Shown: positions 13,421 through 19,959 of the stretch, one piece after another
How the letters are laid out: each line of letters begins with the position of its first letter
Position numbering within the stretch: position 1 is the first letter of the stretch
Virus record (IMG/VR): IMGVR_UViG_3300047366_000011
Coordinates: 1 to 26,307 of that record
Direction: 5' to 3' (one strand)
Source of the DNA: a virus
Length of the DNA stretch: 26,307 nucleotides
The notes under the pieces: model-generated
Told to the model about the DNA's origin: nothing
Database searches by the model: none
What the model saw: only the letters and a program-made list of their open reading frames with translations
Made by a program: the position numbers and the translations under genes

Positions 13421-14014
13421 ATGTACAATCGTGACTGTAAAAAAATCGCCAAGTTCGCCCTCAAGAACCCTGACAACTTCGCACGTGTGACCACCTTCGT
13501 GCTGACCACCATTCAGGCGGGGCTATCTACCACACCAATGCAGATGGATGACATCGACATCAATGGGGCTGACAGCAAGTATTTGTGGGGCAACAAACGT
13601 GATGGCTACCTGTACATGCAGGAACACAAACGTGTCATCTATGCGGCCATCAAGGAAGCTGTCAAAACGGGTGATGCTGTGGCGGCTATTGACGTGCTGA
13701 CCAATGTGCCGAATCTGGGCGTGGTCAAAGCTGCCTTTGTGGCGCAGATGTGTGGTCTGGACGTTGCCTGTATTGACAGCCACAATTGTGACAGGCTAGG
13801 TTTGTCACGGTCAGCACTCAAATTCCCCAAGGGTGTGAAGCCAGAGACCAAGCGCAAAAAGATTGCAGACTATGTGCAATTCACACGCGACACTGGCGGT
13901 GCCGAATACTGGTGGAATAGCTGGTGTGACTATGTGGCTGGCAATCGTGCCAACAAAAAGCTGACCACAGGTGACGAGGTATCTATGTTCCACGTCGTCG
14001 CGGTCATGGGCTAG
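13421..14014 (+). CDS. Possible HhH-GPD (DNA glycosylase-like) protein
   Basis: The product from ATG 13421 is 197 residues, with GGAG 7 bases upstream. The centre carries VPNLGVVKAAFVAQMCG (96-112), which looks like the helix-hairpin-helix of base-excision glycosylases, followed by CIDSHNCDRLG with D119 where the catalytic Asp of the family lies. K103 could match the catalytic Lys of endonuclease III-like enzymes. No Fe-S cysteine cluster follows, and the N-terminus (1-60) is not familiar. A role in excising damaged or modified bases is plausible but unproven; a DNA-binding protein without enzyme activity is the alternative. Confidence 0.78.
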   Translation: MYNRDCKKIAKFALKNPDNFARVTTFVLTTIQAGLSTTPMQMDDIDINGADSKYLWGNKRDGYLYMQEHKRVIYAAIKEAVKTGDAVAAIDVLTNVPNLGVVKAAFVAQMCGLDVACIDSHNCDRLGLSRSALKFPKGVKPETKRKKIADYVQFTRDTGGAEYWWNSWCDYVAGNRANKKLTTGDEVSMFHVVAVMG

Positions 14015-14034
14015 TGTATTAACACGCTAAAACA
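14015..14034. repeat. Second palindrome family, copy 3
   Basis: TGTATTAACACGCTAAAACA, in reverse orientation to the copy at 12227 (18 or more of 20 bases match). It begins at the stop of the previous gene and is followed directly by GGAG, the ribosome site of the 14047 gene. Confidence 0.65.
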
Positions 14035-14046
14035 GGAGAAAACACA

Positions 14047-14214
14047 ATGAACATCGAAAAATTCTTACAGCTTATCTGTACCGTGGCTGGTGCTGTAGCT
14101 ATCACAATATCCCTGCCAGAACTGTTGTACTACGCACCACCTATCGACGTGATTGCCTATACAAGTGGTATCATCGTTGGCGGTGCTGGTATCCGTTCAA
14201 TCCTGCGAGGTTGA
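14047..14214 (+). CDS. Small membrane protein (55 residues)
   Basis: The translation is MNIEKFLQLICTVAGAVAIT followed by SLPELLYYAPPIDV and a Gly-rich hydrophobic IIVGGAGIRSILRG. There are two hydrophobic stretches, about residues 7-23 and 37-50, so one or two membrane passes. GGAG precedes the ATG. It could be an early membrane effector; not recognised. Confidence 0.65.
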   Translation: MNIEKFLQLICTVAGAVAITISLPELLYYAPPIDVIAYTSGIIVGGAGIRSILRG

Positions 14215-14216
14215 CA

Positions 14217-14396
14217 ATGGTCAAGCGTAGTGGTACTGTAAATCCTGTAGCCAAGGCATTGCTTCAGACAAACAGACGTAGGTCGCAGGTAGTGCCAGAC
14301 AAAACCAAGTACAACAGAAAGAAGGACAAAGACAATGCAAATCAAAGTCGAAGCAATGAAGAACCAAAAGACCCCAAAGGCCGATGGGAAGCGTGA
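14217..14396 (+). CDS. ArfA-like ribosome-rescue protein
   Basis: This 59-residue basic protein contains NPVAKALLQTNRRRSQVVPD followed by KTKYNRKKDK. This aligns by eye with the core of alternative ribosome-rescue factor A (N-x-x-A-x-x-LL...R-x-x-V...K...Y-x-RK). ArfA enters the empty mRNA channel of stalled ribosomes and recruits release factor 2. A phage copy could support translation when mRNAs are degraded. The C-terminus (NEEPKDPKGRWEA) also ends in a GRWEA-type tail that recalls GNWEA of ArfA. It starts 2 bases after the previous stop. The alignment is short, so it could be another basic protein. Confidence 0.68.
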   Translation: MVKRSGTVNPVAKALLQTNRRRSQVVPDKTKYNRKKDKDNANQSRSNEEPKDPKGRWEA

Positions 14397-14478
14397 CCGT
14401 ATGCGTCATGTAAACAAGGCCAAAACCCTGAAGCGCAAAGCACAACGCCAGAACAAATCTCTGGCACGTGCAGCGTAA
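14335..14478 (+). CDS. Small very basic protein (47 residues)
   Basis: The translation from ATG 14335 is 47 residues and strongly basic: MQIKVEAMKNQKTPKADGKR, then KAKTLKRKAQRQNKSLARAA. It overlaps the ArfA-like gene by 62 bases in another frame. A GAAGGA ribosome site 8 bases upstream and extension 82 bases past the other gene's stop support it. Charge suggests nucleic-acid binding. It may be spurious if the ribosome site is chance. Confidence 0.5.
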   Translation: MQIKVEAMKNQKTPKADGKRDRMRHVNKAKTLKRKAQRQNKSLARAA

Positions 14479-14484
14479 ACAAAA

Positions 14485-14499
14485 TGTCACGCGGTGACA
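14485..14499. repeat. 15-bp palindrome, copy 6
   Basis: TGTCACGCGGTGACA, GCG centre, seven bases after a stop and 13 bases before the AAAGGAG of the 14526 gene. It is the last copy in the window. Confidence 0.85.
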
Positions 14500-14525
14500 A
14501 AAACCAAACCAAAGGAGACTAAATC

Positions 14526-14993
14526 ATGTCAATCAAAAACGTAAAAGTGGACGTAACTTACTGGGAAGCATCATCAGGCATTACAGAGCAGTGCCTGTCC
14601 AACCAAGGGCAAAGCCTTTTCGATAGGGCGTCTGCACTGTATCTTCGCAAGACGGGTATGCGTCTTTCCAAGATGCGGGTTTACGAATGGTCACACGAGC
14701 AAGCACTTGATCTGAAGAAGAGTGACAAGATATTCATCAAGTATGTTGCCAAGGCAGCGTTTGAGGTGCGTCTCGTACAACTGATGCAGACACTGCGTCA
14801 GATGCGTGACCACAAGCCTGTGAAAAAGCAACAGCGTGGTGGTATCACCCCGATGTTCAAGGGCAAGATTGCCAACAAAACCACTGACGCAATGACGCTG
14901 GAAGAAGTGTTGAAGCTGGCCAAGCGTCCTGCGGGTTTCCCTGCTGGCAAGTACACACGGGATGAATTGGTAGGCAAGAAGAACGTCGCCTAA
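14526..14993 (+). CDS. Hypothetical protein (155 residues)
   Basis: It has a strong AAAGGAG ribosome site. The N-terminal half (MSIKNVKVDVTYWEASSGIT) looks alpha/beta. The second half is basic and helical with QRGGITPMFKGKIANKTTDA and ends in a LEEVLKLAKRPAGFPAGKYT segment. Not recognised. It closes a unit, since a terminator follows. Confidence 0.75.
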   Translation: MSIKNVKVDVTYWEASSGITEQCLSNQGQSLFDRASALYLRKTGMRLSKMRVYEWSHEQALDLKKSDKIFIKYVAKAAFEVRLVQLMQTLRQMRDHKPVKKQQRGGITPMFKGKIANKTTDAMTLEEVLKLAKRPAGFPAGKYTRDELVGKKNVA

Positions 14994-15002
14994 TACAACA
15001 CA

Positions 15003-15030
15003 GGGGTGGCTTTCGGGTCACCCCATTTTA
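15003..15030 (+). terminator. Probable intrinsic terminator
   Basis: GGGGTGGC (15003-15010) pairs with GTCACCCC (15017-15024) around a TTTCGG loop, with one G-U pair, and is followed by ATTTTATT. The T run is interrupted, so it may be leaky and let transcription reach the HNH gene downstream. Confidence 0.65.
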
Positions 15031-15045
15031 TTGGAGATCATTCTA

Positions 15046-15504
15046 ATGAATGAGTACACACCAGCAGACTACAACGTAACAATCTTTCGTGGCCATGTCC
15101 GTGAAGATGGCTATAAACTTTGGGGCATACGTAGGTGGAATGGGGAGAAGATACTTGACTATCGTCACCCCAAGACCTATGCCAAACAGGAAAAGGCAAA
15201 AGATAAGGCACGTACTAATAGGCATAATCTGAACCGCAAACGTATTACTCAAATTAAAGTAGATCGCGGCTGTGAGGTGTGTGGTATGCAAAAAAGAAAT
15301 ATACACAAAAAGTTTCAGGTGGCGTTTGCTTATCTGCTACAATTTGACCACATTGATCCGGCCAAGAAAAAATACAACGTGTGTGATATGGTGGGACGTT
15401 CATGGGAGACTATACAGGCAGAGATTGACAAGTGCCGTGTGGTATGTTTTCCTTGTCACACTAAACACACAGCAACGCAACGCAAGCAAGGGGAGTTATC
15501 CTAA
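15046..15504 (+). CDS. HNH endonuclease
   Basis: The product from ATG 15046 is 152 residues; TTGGAG lies upstream. It has zinc-binding CEVC (C76, C79), the catalytic FDHID (D101-H102), a conserved Asn at about 111, and CFPCH (C134, C137, H138), a complete HNH fold. Such phage enzymes cut double-stranded DNA in homing, packaging or host-DNA attack. It stands free between a terminator and a small gene, typical of a mobile free-standing nuclease, though no intron is seen. Its stop overlaps the next start (TAATG). Confidence 0.88.
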   Translation: MNEYTPADYNVTIFRGHVREDGYKLWGIRRWNGEKILDYRHPKTYAKQEKAKDKARTNRHNLNRKRITQIKVDRGCEVCGMQKRNIHKKFQVAFAYLLQFDHIDPAKKKYNVCDMVGRSWETIQAEIDKCRVVCFPCHTKHTATQRKQGELS

Positions 15505-15734
15505 TGACTGAATGTCTTACCAAAGAAGAACGCATGCAACTTCAAGGCATACGCGAGGATTACTTGGAAATCTTCTACACCAAGCCTGAGTTGCGAGAGG
15601 ATGACCCAGAGTTCTGGCACACTGTCGTTGACCAGTTTGAGTTGGTTAAGGCTAAACTTGACGAAGATGAATGGGATAAAATAAGAAGTACATGCCACAC
15701 AGTAATCGGTGAGGAGGACTACGACAATGCGTAA
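15504..15734 (+). CDS. Small acidic hypothetical protein (76 residues)
   Basis: The product is MTECLTKEERMQLQGIREDY and then Asp/Glu-rich helices through KLDEDEWDKIRSTC. It overlaps its neighbours by 1 base upstream and 8 bases downstream. It has no recognised domain. The acid-rich composition recalls small anti-host proteins, but there is no evidence for that. Confidence 0.7.
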   Translation: MTECLTKEERMQLQGIREDYLEIFYTKPELREDDPEFWHTVVDQFELVKAKLDEDEWDKIRSTCHTVIGEEDYDNA

Positions 15735-16008
15735 CACATGGAAACTAATCATGGACTGGCGGTACAATCCGCTGGCCCATATCCCTGACAACAACACACG
15801 GCACATGGTGATGCAGGTGCTGGCATGGATGTGGTGCATTATCTTTGCCATGTCTGTTGGCTCTGTCACTGTCTTTGGTATCAGTGCCATAGCCCATGCC
15901 CTGTTGATTGCTGGCGTGTTCATCACGGCAGGTGTGTTTGAAACAGCCAAGCGTAAGCCTAGTTACTTTGGTGGCTTAGGCAGAGGCAATGGAGGTGAGC
16001 ATGAGTAA
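15727..16008 (+). CDS. Two-helix membrane protein (93 residues)
   Basis: Starting at ATG 15727 with GAGGAGG upstream, the product opens MRNTWKLIMDWRYNPLAHIP and has two membrane segments, about residues 31-53 and 56-75. I recognise the DWRYNPLxHIPD..TRHM pattern from marine phages, function unknown. It overlaps the next small membrane gene by 8 bases. Location near other small membrane genes suggests action at the inner membrane. Confidence 0.75.
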   Translation: MRNTWKLIMDWRYNPLAHIPDNNTRHMVMQVLAWMWCIIFAMSVGSVTVFGISAIAHALLIAGVFITAGVFETAKRKPSYFGGLGRGNGGEHE

Positions 16009-16144
16009 GCTATGGCACAAGGTGTCGCACTACTACCTCACACATGATGGCATAGAGATGCTTTTGTTTGCCTGTGTGTTCGGCTCTTTTGGCTGGATGG
16101 CCTATCATGTTATCATTGGAATTGTAGGGAGGATTATGGGATGA
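16001..16144 (+). CDS. Small membrane protein (47 residues)
   Basis: The translation begins MSKLWHKVSHYYLTHDGIEM and ends in a hydrophobic segment LLFACVFGSFGWMAYHVIIG of about 20-24 residues. One membrane pass is expected. Start and stop overlap the neighbours (GGAGG upstream; ATGA with the 16141 gene). Unknown role. Confidence 0.68.
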   Translation: MSKLWHKVSHYYLTHDGIEMLLFACVFGSFGWMAYHVIIGIVGRIMG

Positions 16145-16680
16145 ATAGATTTCTTATTGACCGCTACCCAGATGCTATCGCCAAGGCCATGTGTGACAAG
16201 CACATTGTCAAGATGCCGACTGAGGAAGCACAGATGTTGTCACACGTGTTGCATCATTACATGGGTGAAGAAGGTGAGACTATGGCAGAGTTCACGGCTG
16301 AGTTGGGTCTGGTAAATTCACCACCCGCACATGCCAAGCATCCCTGCACAGAGTGGGCGGCAGAGACACGGGCCAATTATCTGTTCAGTGTGGAGATGCT
16401 ACGTGCTATGTCAGAGGAATATACACACCGCTATGGCAAGACACACAAGTGTTCTTTGCTGTTGCCATTCTTCCGTGACTGTGCTAAACATATCCCACAT
16501 GGTTATCTCAGCAAACACCCGCAGTGTTTTGGCAAGGGCAATGACCATTTCAAGACAAGTGAGATATGGCCTATACAAGCATACCGCAACTACTACCGTT
16601 GGAAGTATCAGACAACAGAATGGTGCGGCAAGTACAAGCTGAGAGAGATACCACGTTGGTTGAAAGAGAGCATGACATGA
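16141..16680 (+). CDS. Conserved phage protein of the CDKHIVKMPTEEAQML type
   Basis: This 179-residue protein has MCDKHIVKMPTEEAQMLSHV near the start, then HAKHPCTEWAAETRANYLFS, SEEYTHRYGKTHKC and a C-terminal IQAYRNYYRWKY. I know this arrangement from T4-like cyanophages and marine podoviruses. It is usually left as hypothetical. The conserved His, Cys, Asp and Glu residues could form an active site. It may act on nucleotides or DNA, but I cannot assign it. It is translationally coupled on both sides by ATGA. Confidence 0.8.
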   Translation: MNRFLIDRYPDAIAKAMCDKHIVKMPTEEAQMLSHVLHHYMGEEGETMAEFTAELGLVNSPPAHAKHPCTEWAAETRANYLFSVEMLRAMSEEYTHRYGKTHKCSLLLPFFRDCAKHIPHGYLSKHPQCFGKGNDHFKTSEIWPIQAYRNYYRWKYQTTEWCGKYKLREIPRWLKESMT

Positions 16681-16859
16681 AGACCGTGACAGTTGAATTG
16701 AAGCATCAAGAACATGACATCCTTGCACAGAAGGTGGAGGATTACTTCGGTGGCTGGCATCCGTTTGCATATGGCACTAGACTTGTGCGGCCAGCGTACT
16801 ATGATGAAGACCAGCAGTGTTGGGTGGCTGTGATTACCCGACAAACCTCTTGTGATTAA
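16677..16859 (+). CDS. Small hypothetical protein (60 residues)
   Basis: It starts at ATG 16677, overlapping the previous stop as ATGA. It contains HDILAQKVEDYFGGWHPFAY and an acidic, aromatic end. It may be a small alpha/beta protein. Not recognised. Confidence 0.65.
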   Translation: MKTVTVELKHQEHDILAQKVEDYFGGWHPFAYGTRLVRPAYYDEDQQCWVAVITRQTSCD

Positions 16860-16870
16860 GGAGAATTACA

Positions 16871-17101
16871 ATGAACATAACACATGAACAACGCCTAGAC
16901 TTGCTCAAGGCATACAACCATTTGAGAAACATGATGCAAACAATATATGACTGTAATGATTTGTGGATGTCTGATGTAGGCAAGCTGGAAAGATTGCAGT
17001 GCGACTTGCACCGCATTTTCAAGTTTGTTCCCAAAGAAGATGACGAGGGTTGTCGTATGCCCTATGCCGACTGGGTTCTGGCAGAGGAGGATGATGACTA
17101 A
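16871..17101 (+). CDS. Small hypothetical protein (76 residues)
   Basis: AAGGAG lies upstream of ATG 16871. The product is helical (MNITHEQRLDLLKAYNHLRN) and ends acidic (EEDDD). The stop overlaps the start of the SleB gene (TAATG), so the two are co-translated. Not recognised; a regulator or chaperone of the hydrolase is conceivable. Confidence 0.68.
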   Translation: MNITHEQRLDLLKAYNHLRNMMQTIYDCNDLWMSDVGKLERLQCDLHRIFKFVPKEDDEGCRMPYADWVLAEEDDD

Positions 17102-17520
17102 TGTTTGCTGAAGCACTTGTATGCTTGGCACTCAACGTGTACCATGAGGCCCGTGACCAGCCCTTCATTGGGCAGGTTGCGGTAGCCCAAGTGGTAATGA
17201 ACAGAGTGCGTGATGACAGATACCCTGACACTGTATGTGATGTGGTCAAGCAAGGCCCGACATATTCATGGAAGCAGGACTTCCCTGTACGCCATCGCTG
17301 TCAGTTTAGCTGGTACTGCGACGGCAAGTCAGACAAGACACCTGACCAGACGGCATGGCAGCAAGCTATGTTGATTGCACAGGGTGTACACACAGGCAAC
17401 CTTGATGACTTCGTTGAGGGTGCCACACACTACCACGCAACTTATGTTCTGCCTGAGTGGGCAGAGACTAAGACACCTGTTGTACAAATAGGTGAACACA
17501 TATTTTATCGGTGGGAATGA
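17101..17520 (+). CDS. SleB-type cell wall hydrolase
   Basis: This 139-residue protein matches the SleB/Hydrolase_2 domain over almost its full length: LALNVYHEARDQPFIGQVAV with probable catalytic E16, AQVVMNRVRDDRYPDTVCDV, CQFSWYCDG, GATHYHATYV and a final IGEHIFYRW. Family members are lytic transglycosylase-like enzymes that cleave the peptidoglycan glycan strand. No signal peptide is evident. Its place in the rightward early/middle unit, away from the late lysis genes, is unusual. It may remodel the wall in entry or help lysis. Confidence 0.92.
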   Translation: MFAEALVCLALNVYHEARDQPFIGQVAVAQVVMNRVRDDRYPDTVCDVVKQGPTYSWKQDFPVRHRCQFSWYCDGKSDKTPDQTAWQQAMLIAQGVHTGNLDDFVEGATHYHATYVLPEWAETKTPVVQIGEHIFYRWE

Positions 17521-17529
17521 GGAGAACAT

Positions 17530-17586
17530 ATGGACATTATGATAGGACTATTTATCTTTTTTATCCTAGCTGCCTTGACTTTATGA
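17530..17586 (+). CDS. Tiny membrane peptide (18 residues)
   Basis: GGAG at 17521-17524 stands 5 bases before ATG 17530, which opens MDIMIGLFIFFILAALTL and stops at 17586. It is nearly all hydrophobic, one membrane pass. It follows the SleB gene by 9 bases. Its end overlaps the -35 of the next promoter. Real expression is uncertain because of the short length. Confidence 0.4.
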   Translation: MDIMIGLFIFFILAALTL

Positions 17587-17603
17587 TTTGCTAGTGATAT
17601 AAC
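17575..17603 (+). promoter_or_regulatory. Sigma70 promoter for the DUF932 gene
   Basis: TTGACT (17575-17580), 17-base spacer, TATAAC (17598-17603). It shares the GTGATATAAC ending with the promoter at 23972. Start near 17610, leader of about 30 bases. Confidence 0.78.
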
Positions 17604-17638
17604 ACACCATCAGTTAACGAACACAAAGGAGAACTACC

Positions 17639-18472
17639 ATGCCACTAGAATATATCCCTGAAAATCTCGACTTCGATGTACGCTTTGAACCCACCAAGGT
17701 GGAGGACAAGAAGTATGTCATAAACGCCAGCACCGACGAATACATTGGTATTGTTGGCAAAGGCTTCACTTGTGCGTCACACGGCGACTTCTTTCGTGAT
17801 GTCATCGACACCACCACTGAAAAGCTGTCTGCACATGATATGCAGGGTGCAGAGATTAGCTGGCGGGATGCACACCAGAATGGCTGGGCCATGATGGACA
17901 TGCGTCTGCCCAACGTAAATGCCAAGATCGTCACCGACAAGCATGAGACTACAGTAGCCCAGCGTATCATCGCCCTGCACGGCGTGAATGGCACTTGCTC
18001 CAACGTCACCATCTTTGGGGCAATCGACTTCTTCTGTCTCAATGGGCAGATACGTGGAAGGCATGACAAGGTGATGCGTAAGAACACCAGCAACTTCAGC
18101 CTCGACACGTTCATCACTGAACTGGAGAAGTCACAGCAAGACTTCACTGCACAGACAGAACAGATGCAGCGGTGGGCTAACACCAGCCTCGTCACTGTCG
18201 ATGTCAAGGCTATGCTTGAGAAGATCATGCAGTCTGACCGCAAGGCAGAGAAGATGTTCAGCTTGTACAACCAAGAAGTCAGCACACGTGGTCGCAACCT
18301 GTGGTCGCTGTACTCTGCGTTCACTAATTATGCAACTTATGCAGATGAACGTAATGGCTTCAAGCAGCGCAACACTGGCAACGACACACAAGACAAGTCG
18401 ATGTTCATGCGGGAACTTGAAGTCGCACAGTGGGTCGATACGCCGCAGTTCAAGCAACTGGTGGCCGTATGA
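17639..18472 (+). CDS. DUF932 family protein
   Basis: This 277-residue protein has the family's YIGIVGKGFTCASHGDFFRD and, after a beta-rich middle, RIIALHGVNGTCSNVTIFGA and FFCLNGQIRG. The C-terminal third is helical. DUF932 proteins occur in phages, plasmids and mobile elements; their role is not settled, though links with replication and recombination modules are common. AAAGGAG precedes the ATG and a dedicated promoter lies at 17575, so it is probably made in quantity before the replication block. Confidence 0.88.
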   Translation: MPLEYIPENLDFDVRFEPTKVEDKKYVINASTDEYIGIVGKGFTCASHGDFFRDVIDTTTEKLSAHDMQGAEISWRDAHQNGWAMMDMRLPNVNAKIVTDKHETTVAQRIIALHGVNGTCSNVTIFGAIDFFCLNGQIRGRHDKVMRKNTSNFSLDTFITELEKSQQDFTAQTEQMQRWANTSLVTVDVKAMLEKIMQSDRKAEKMFSLYNQEVSTRGRNLWSLYSAFTNYATYADERNGFKQRNTGNDTQDKSMFMRELEVAQWVDTPQFKQLVAV

Positions 18473-18492
18473 AAACGGAGGAAGGTATAGGT

Positions 18493-19050
18493 ATGTGGTG
18501 CTACAAAACGAACAAGTGGTTCTCTGGAAGAGAAATGAAAAATCACCCTGAGTATGAGGAGTGGCTGGAACAGGAGATGCAACACTACAAGTTGCATCAC
18601 ATATTCTGGTGTCGCTGGGATGAAAATAATCGCTGGTACTCACCGGCACAATGGATTCCAAATTTTTGGATGTGGTTTGCTGAAACAGCAGAGTACCGAT
18701 ATGATTGTGAGGGTTTCCGCTGGAAGATTGTACAGTTTGTGTGGGGAATACAGCACTTTATAGACGACTGCTTGACCATCCTTGAATGGGACAGACCACC
18801 CCACGCAGAACATCGTGGCCTATTCAAAGGTGATTGGGAAACCAAGTGGGGCTTTTGGGAGTACGTCTATTGTCGCACATTCCGAAGACCTTTGGACAGC
18901 CTACGTTTCTGGTTTCAAGAACGGGTATTGGGACAAGAGCCTATTGATGACCATCTAGGTTGTTACAGTTGGCCTAACTGCGACATAGACCCCAATGGAT
19001 GTCGCCATGCTATGGGAGATGATGTAGAATGTTACGGACACAGAGACTAA
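18493..19050 (+). CDS. Tryptophan-rich hypothetical protein
   Basis: The product from ATG 18493 is 185 residues. This start is chosen for its GGAGGAAGG 7 bases upstream; an ATG at 18469 would overlap the DUF932 stop as ATGA and add 8 residues. It holds about 17 Trp (9 percent) and many His, Cys and Arg, e.g. HHIFWCRWDENNRWYSPAQW. A cysteine-rich C-terminus (GCYSWPNCDIDPNGC) may bind metal. Not recognised. The end overlaps the integrase start by 22 bases. Confidence 0.72.
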   Translation: MWCYKTNKWFSGREMKNHPEYEEWLEQEMQHYKLHHIFWCRWDENNRWYSPAQWIPNFWMWFAETAEYRYDCEGFRWKIVQFVWGIQHFIDDCLTILEWDRPPHAEHRGLFKGDWETKWGFWEYVYCRTFRRPLDSLRFWFQERVLGQEPIDDHLGCYSWPNCDIDPNGCRHAMGDDVECYGHRD

Positions 19051-19958
19051 CAGACTTGGTAGACGACTACTACAAGTCCTATGATTACAGGAACTTACGT
19101 GATGAAACTAAGAAGCAGTATGAATACTTCATCAACGTAATGCTCAACACTGAGGTGGACGGACAGGCTCTGTCCACTCTCGACTACACGACAATGAAGA
19201 CACGTGTCGCAAAGGTTGCGTACAACGAATGGTGCGAGAAAGGTATTCACATGGCTAATCACATCATGTCGTCTGCCAGCATCGTATTTAATCACGGGCT
19301 GCGTATGGAACTGTGTACACTCAATCCTTTCGCTAACGTGCGTAGGAGGACCGCTGAGAGGCGTAAGACTGTTTGGGGTAGGGAGGATGTACAAAAGTTC
19401 TTAGACACTGCCTACGGCGATTTTAGCACCCGTAACATCGGTTTGATTGCACAGATGGCATACGAGTGGTGCCAGCGGCTAGGTGACATGCGTCTACTCA
19501 CATGGGATGCAATTGACTTCGATGCCAAGACGCTGACACTGGAGCAATCTAAGCGTAAAGCAGACGTACACCTGCCCATTTCAGATGATCTATGTGACAT
19601 GTTGACGCAACAACACGAAGACTTTGGCTTTCAGAAGTACGTGGCACCCCGTCCATACCCCATCAAGGGTGAGTACAGACCCTATTCACTGCAAAAACTA
19701 CCGTTACATGCACGTAAAGTCATGGAGGATGCGGGTATGTCAAGTGAATTGCGACTGTCTGACCTGCGGCGTACTGGTACAACTGAAATGGTCGAGGCCG
19801 GTGTCGGTATGGCACAAATAATGTCGGTTACAGGACATGCTAACCCAGCATCAGTGAAGCCATACATGAAAAATACTTTGAAAAGTGCAAATCATGCCTT
19901 GACGGAGAGAAAAATGCATGTTACAAGCAGTACAAGTGCCGCAAAGGAAGGTGTATAA
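19029..19958 (+). CDS. int: Tyrosine recombinase (integrase)
   Basis: This 309-residue enzyme has an N-terminal SAM-like DNA-binding domain (about 1-110) and a catalytic domain with R150 (WCQRLGDMRLLTW), a Lys in SKRK (K175 or K177), R247 (LSDLRRTGTTEM), H270 (GHANPASVKPY) and nucleophile Y279. The first His of the HxxR motif is replaced by Ser (S244), a change tolerated in several recombinases. It would integrate the phage into the host chromosome, so the phage is probably temperate. No attP or tRNA fragment was recognised beside it. It overlaps the upstream gene by 22 bases. Confidence 0.92.
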   Translation: MLRTQRLTDLVDDYYKSYDYRNLRDETKKQYEYFINVMLNTEVDGQALSTLDYTTMKTRVAKVAYNEWCEKGIHMANHIMSSASIVFNHGLRMELCTLNPFANVRRRTAERRKTVWGREDVQKFLDTAYGDFSTRNIGLIAQMAYEWCQRLGDMRLLTWDAIDFDAKTLTLEQSKRKADVHLPISDDLCDMLTQQHEDFGFQKYVAPRPYPIKGEYRPYSLQKLPLHARKVMEDAGMSSELRLSDLRRTGTTEMVEAGVGMAQIMSVTGHANPASVKPYMKNTLKSANHALTERKMHVTSSTSAAKEGV

Positions 19959-19959
19959 C

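Noticed and set aside
11337-14499. CRISPR-like array from the 15-bp repeats
   Set aside because: Copies are hundreds of bases apart with genes between them; there are no uniform spacers and no cas genes apart from a Cas4-like phage nuclease far away.
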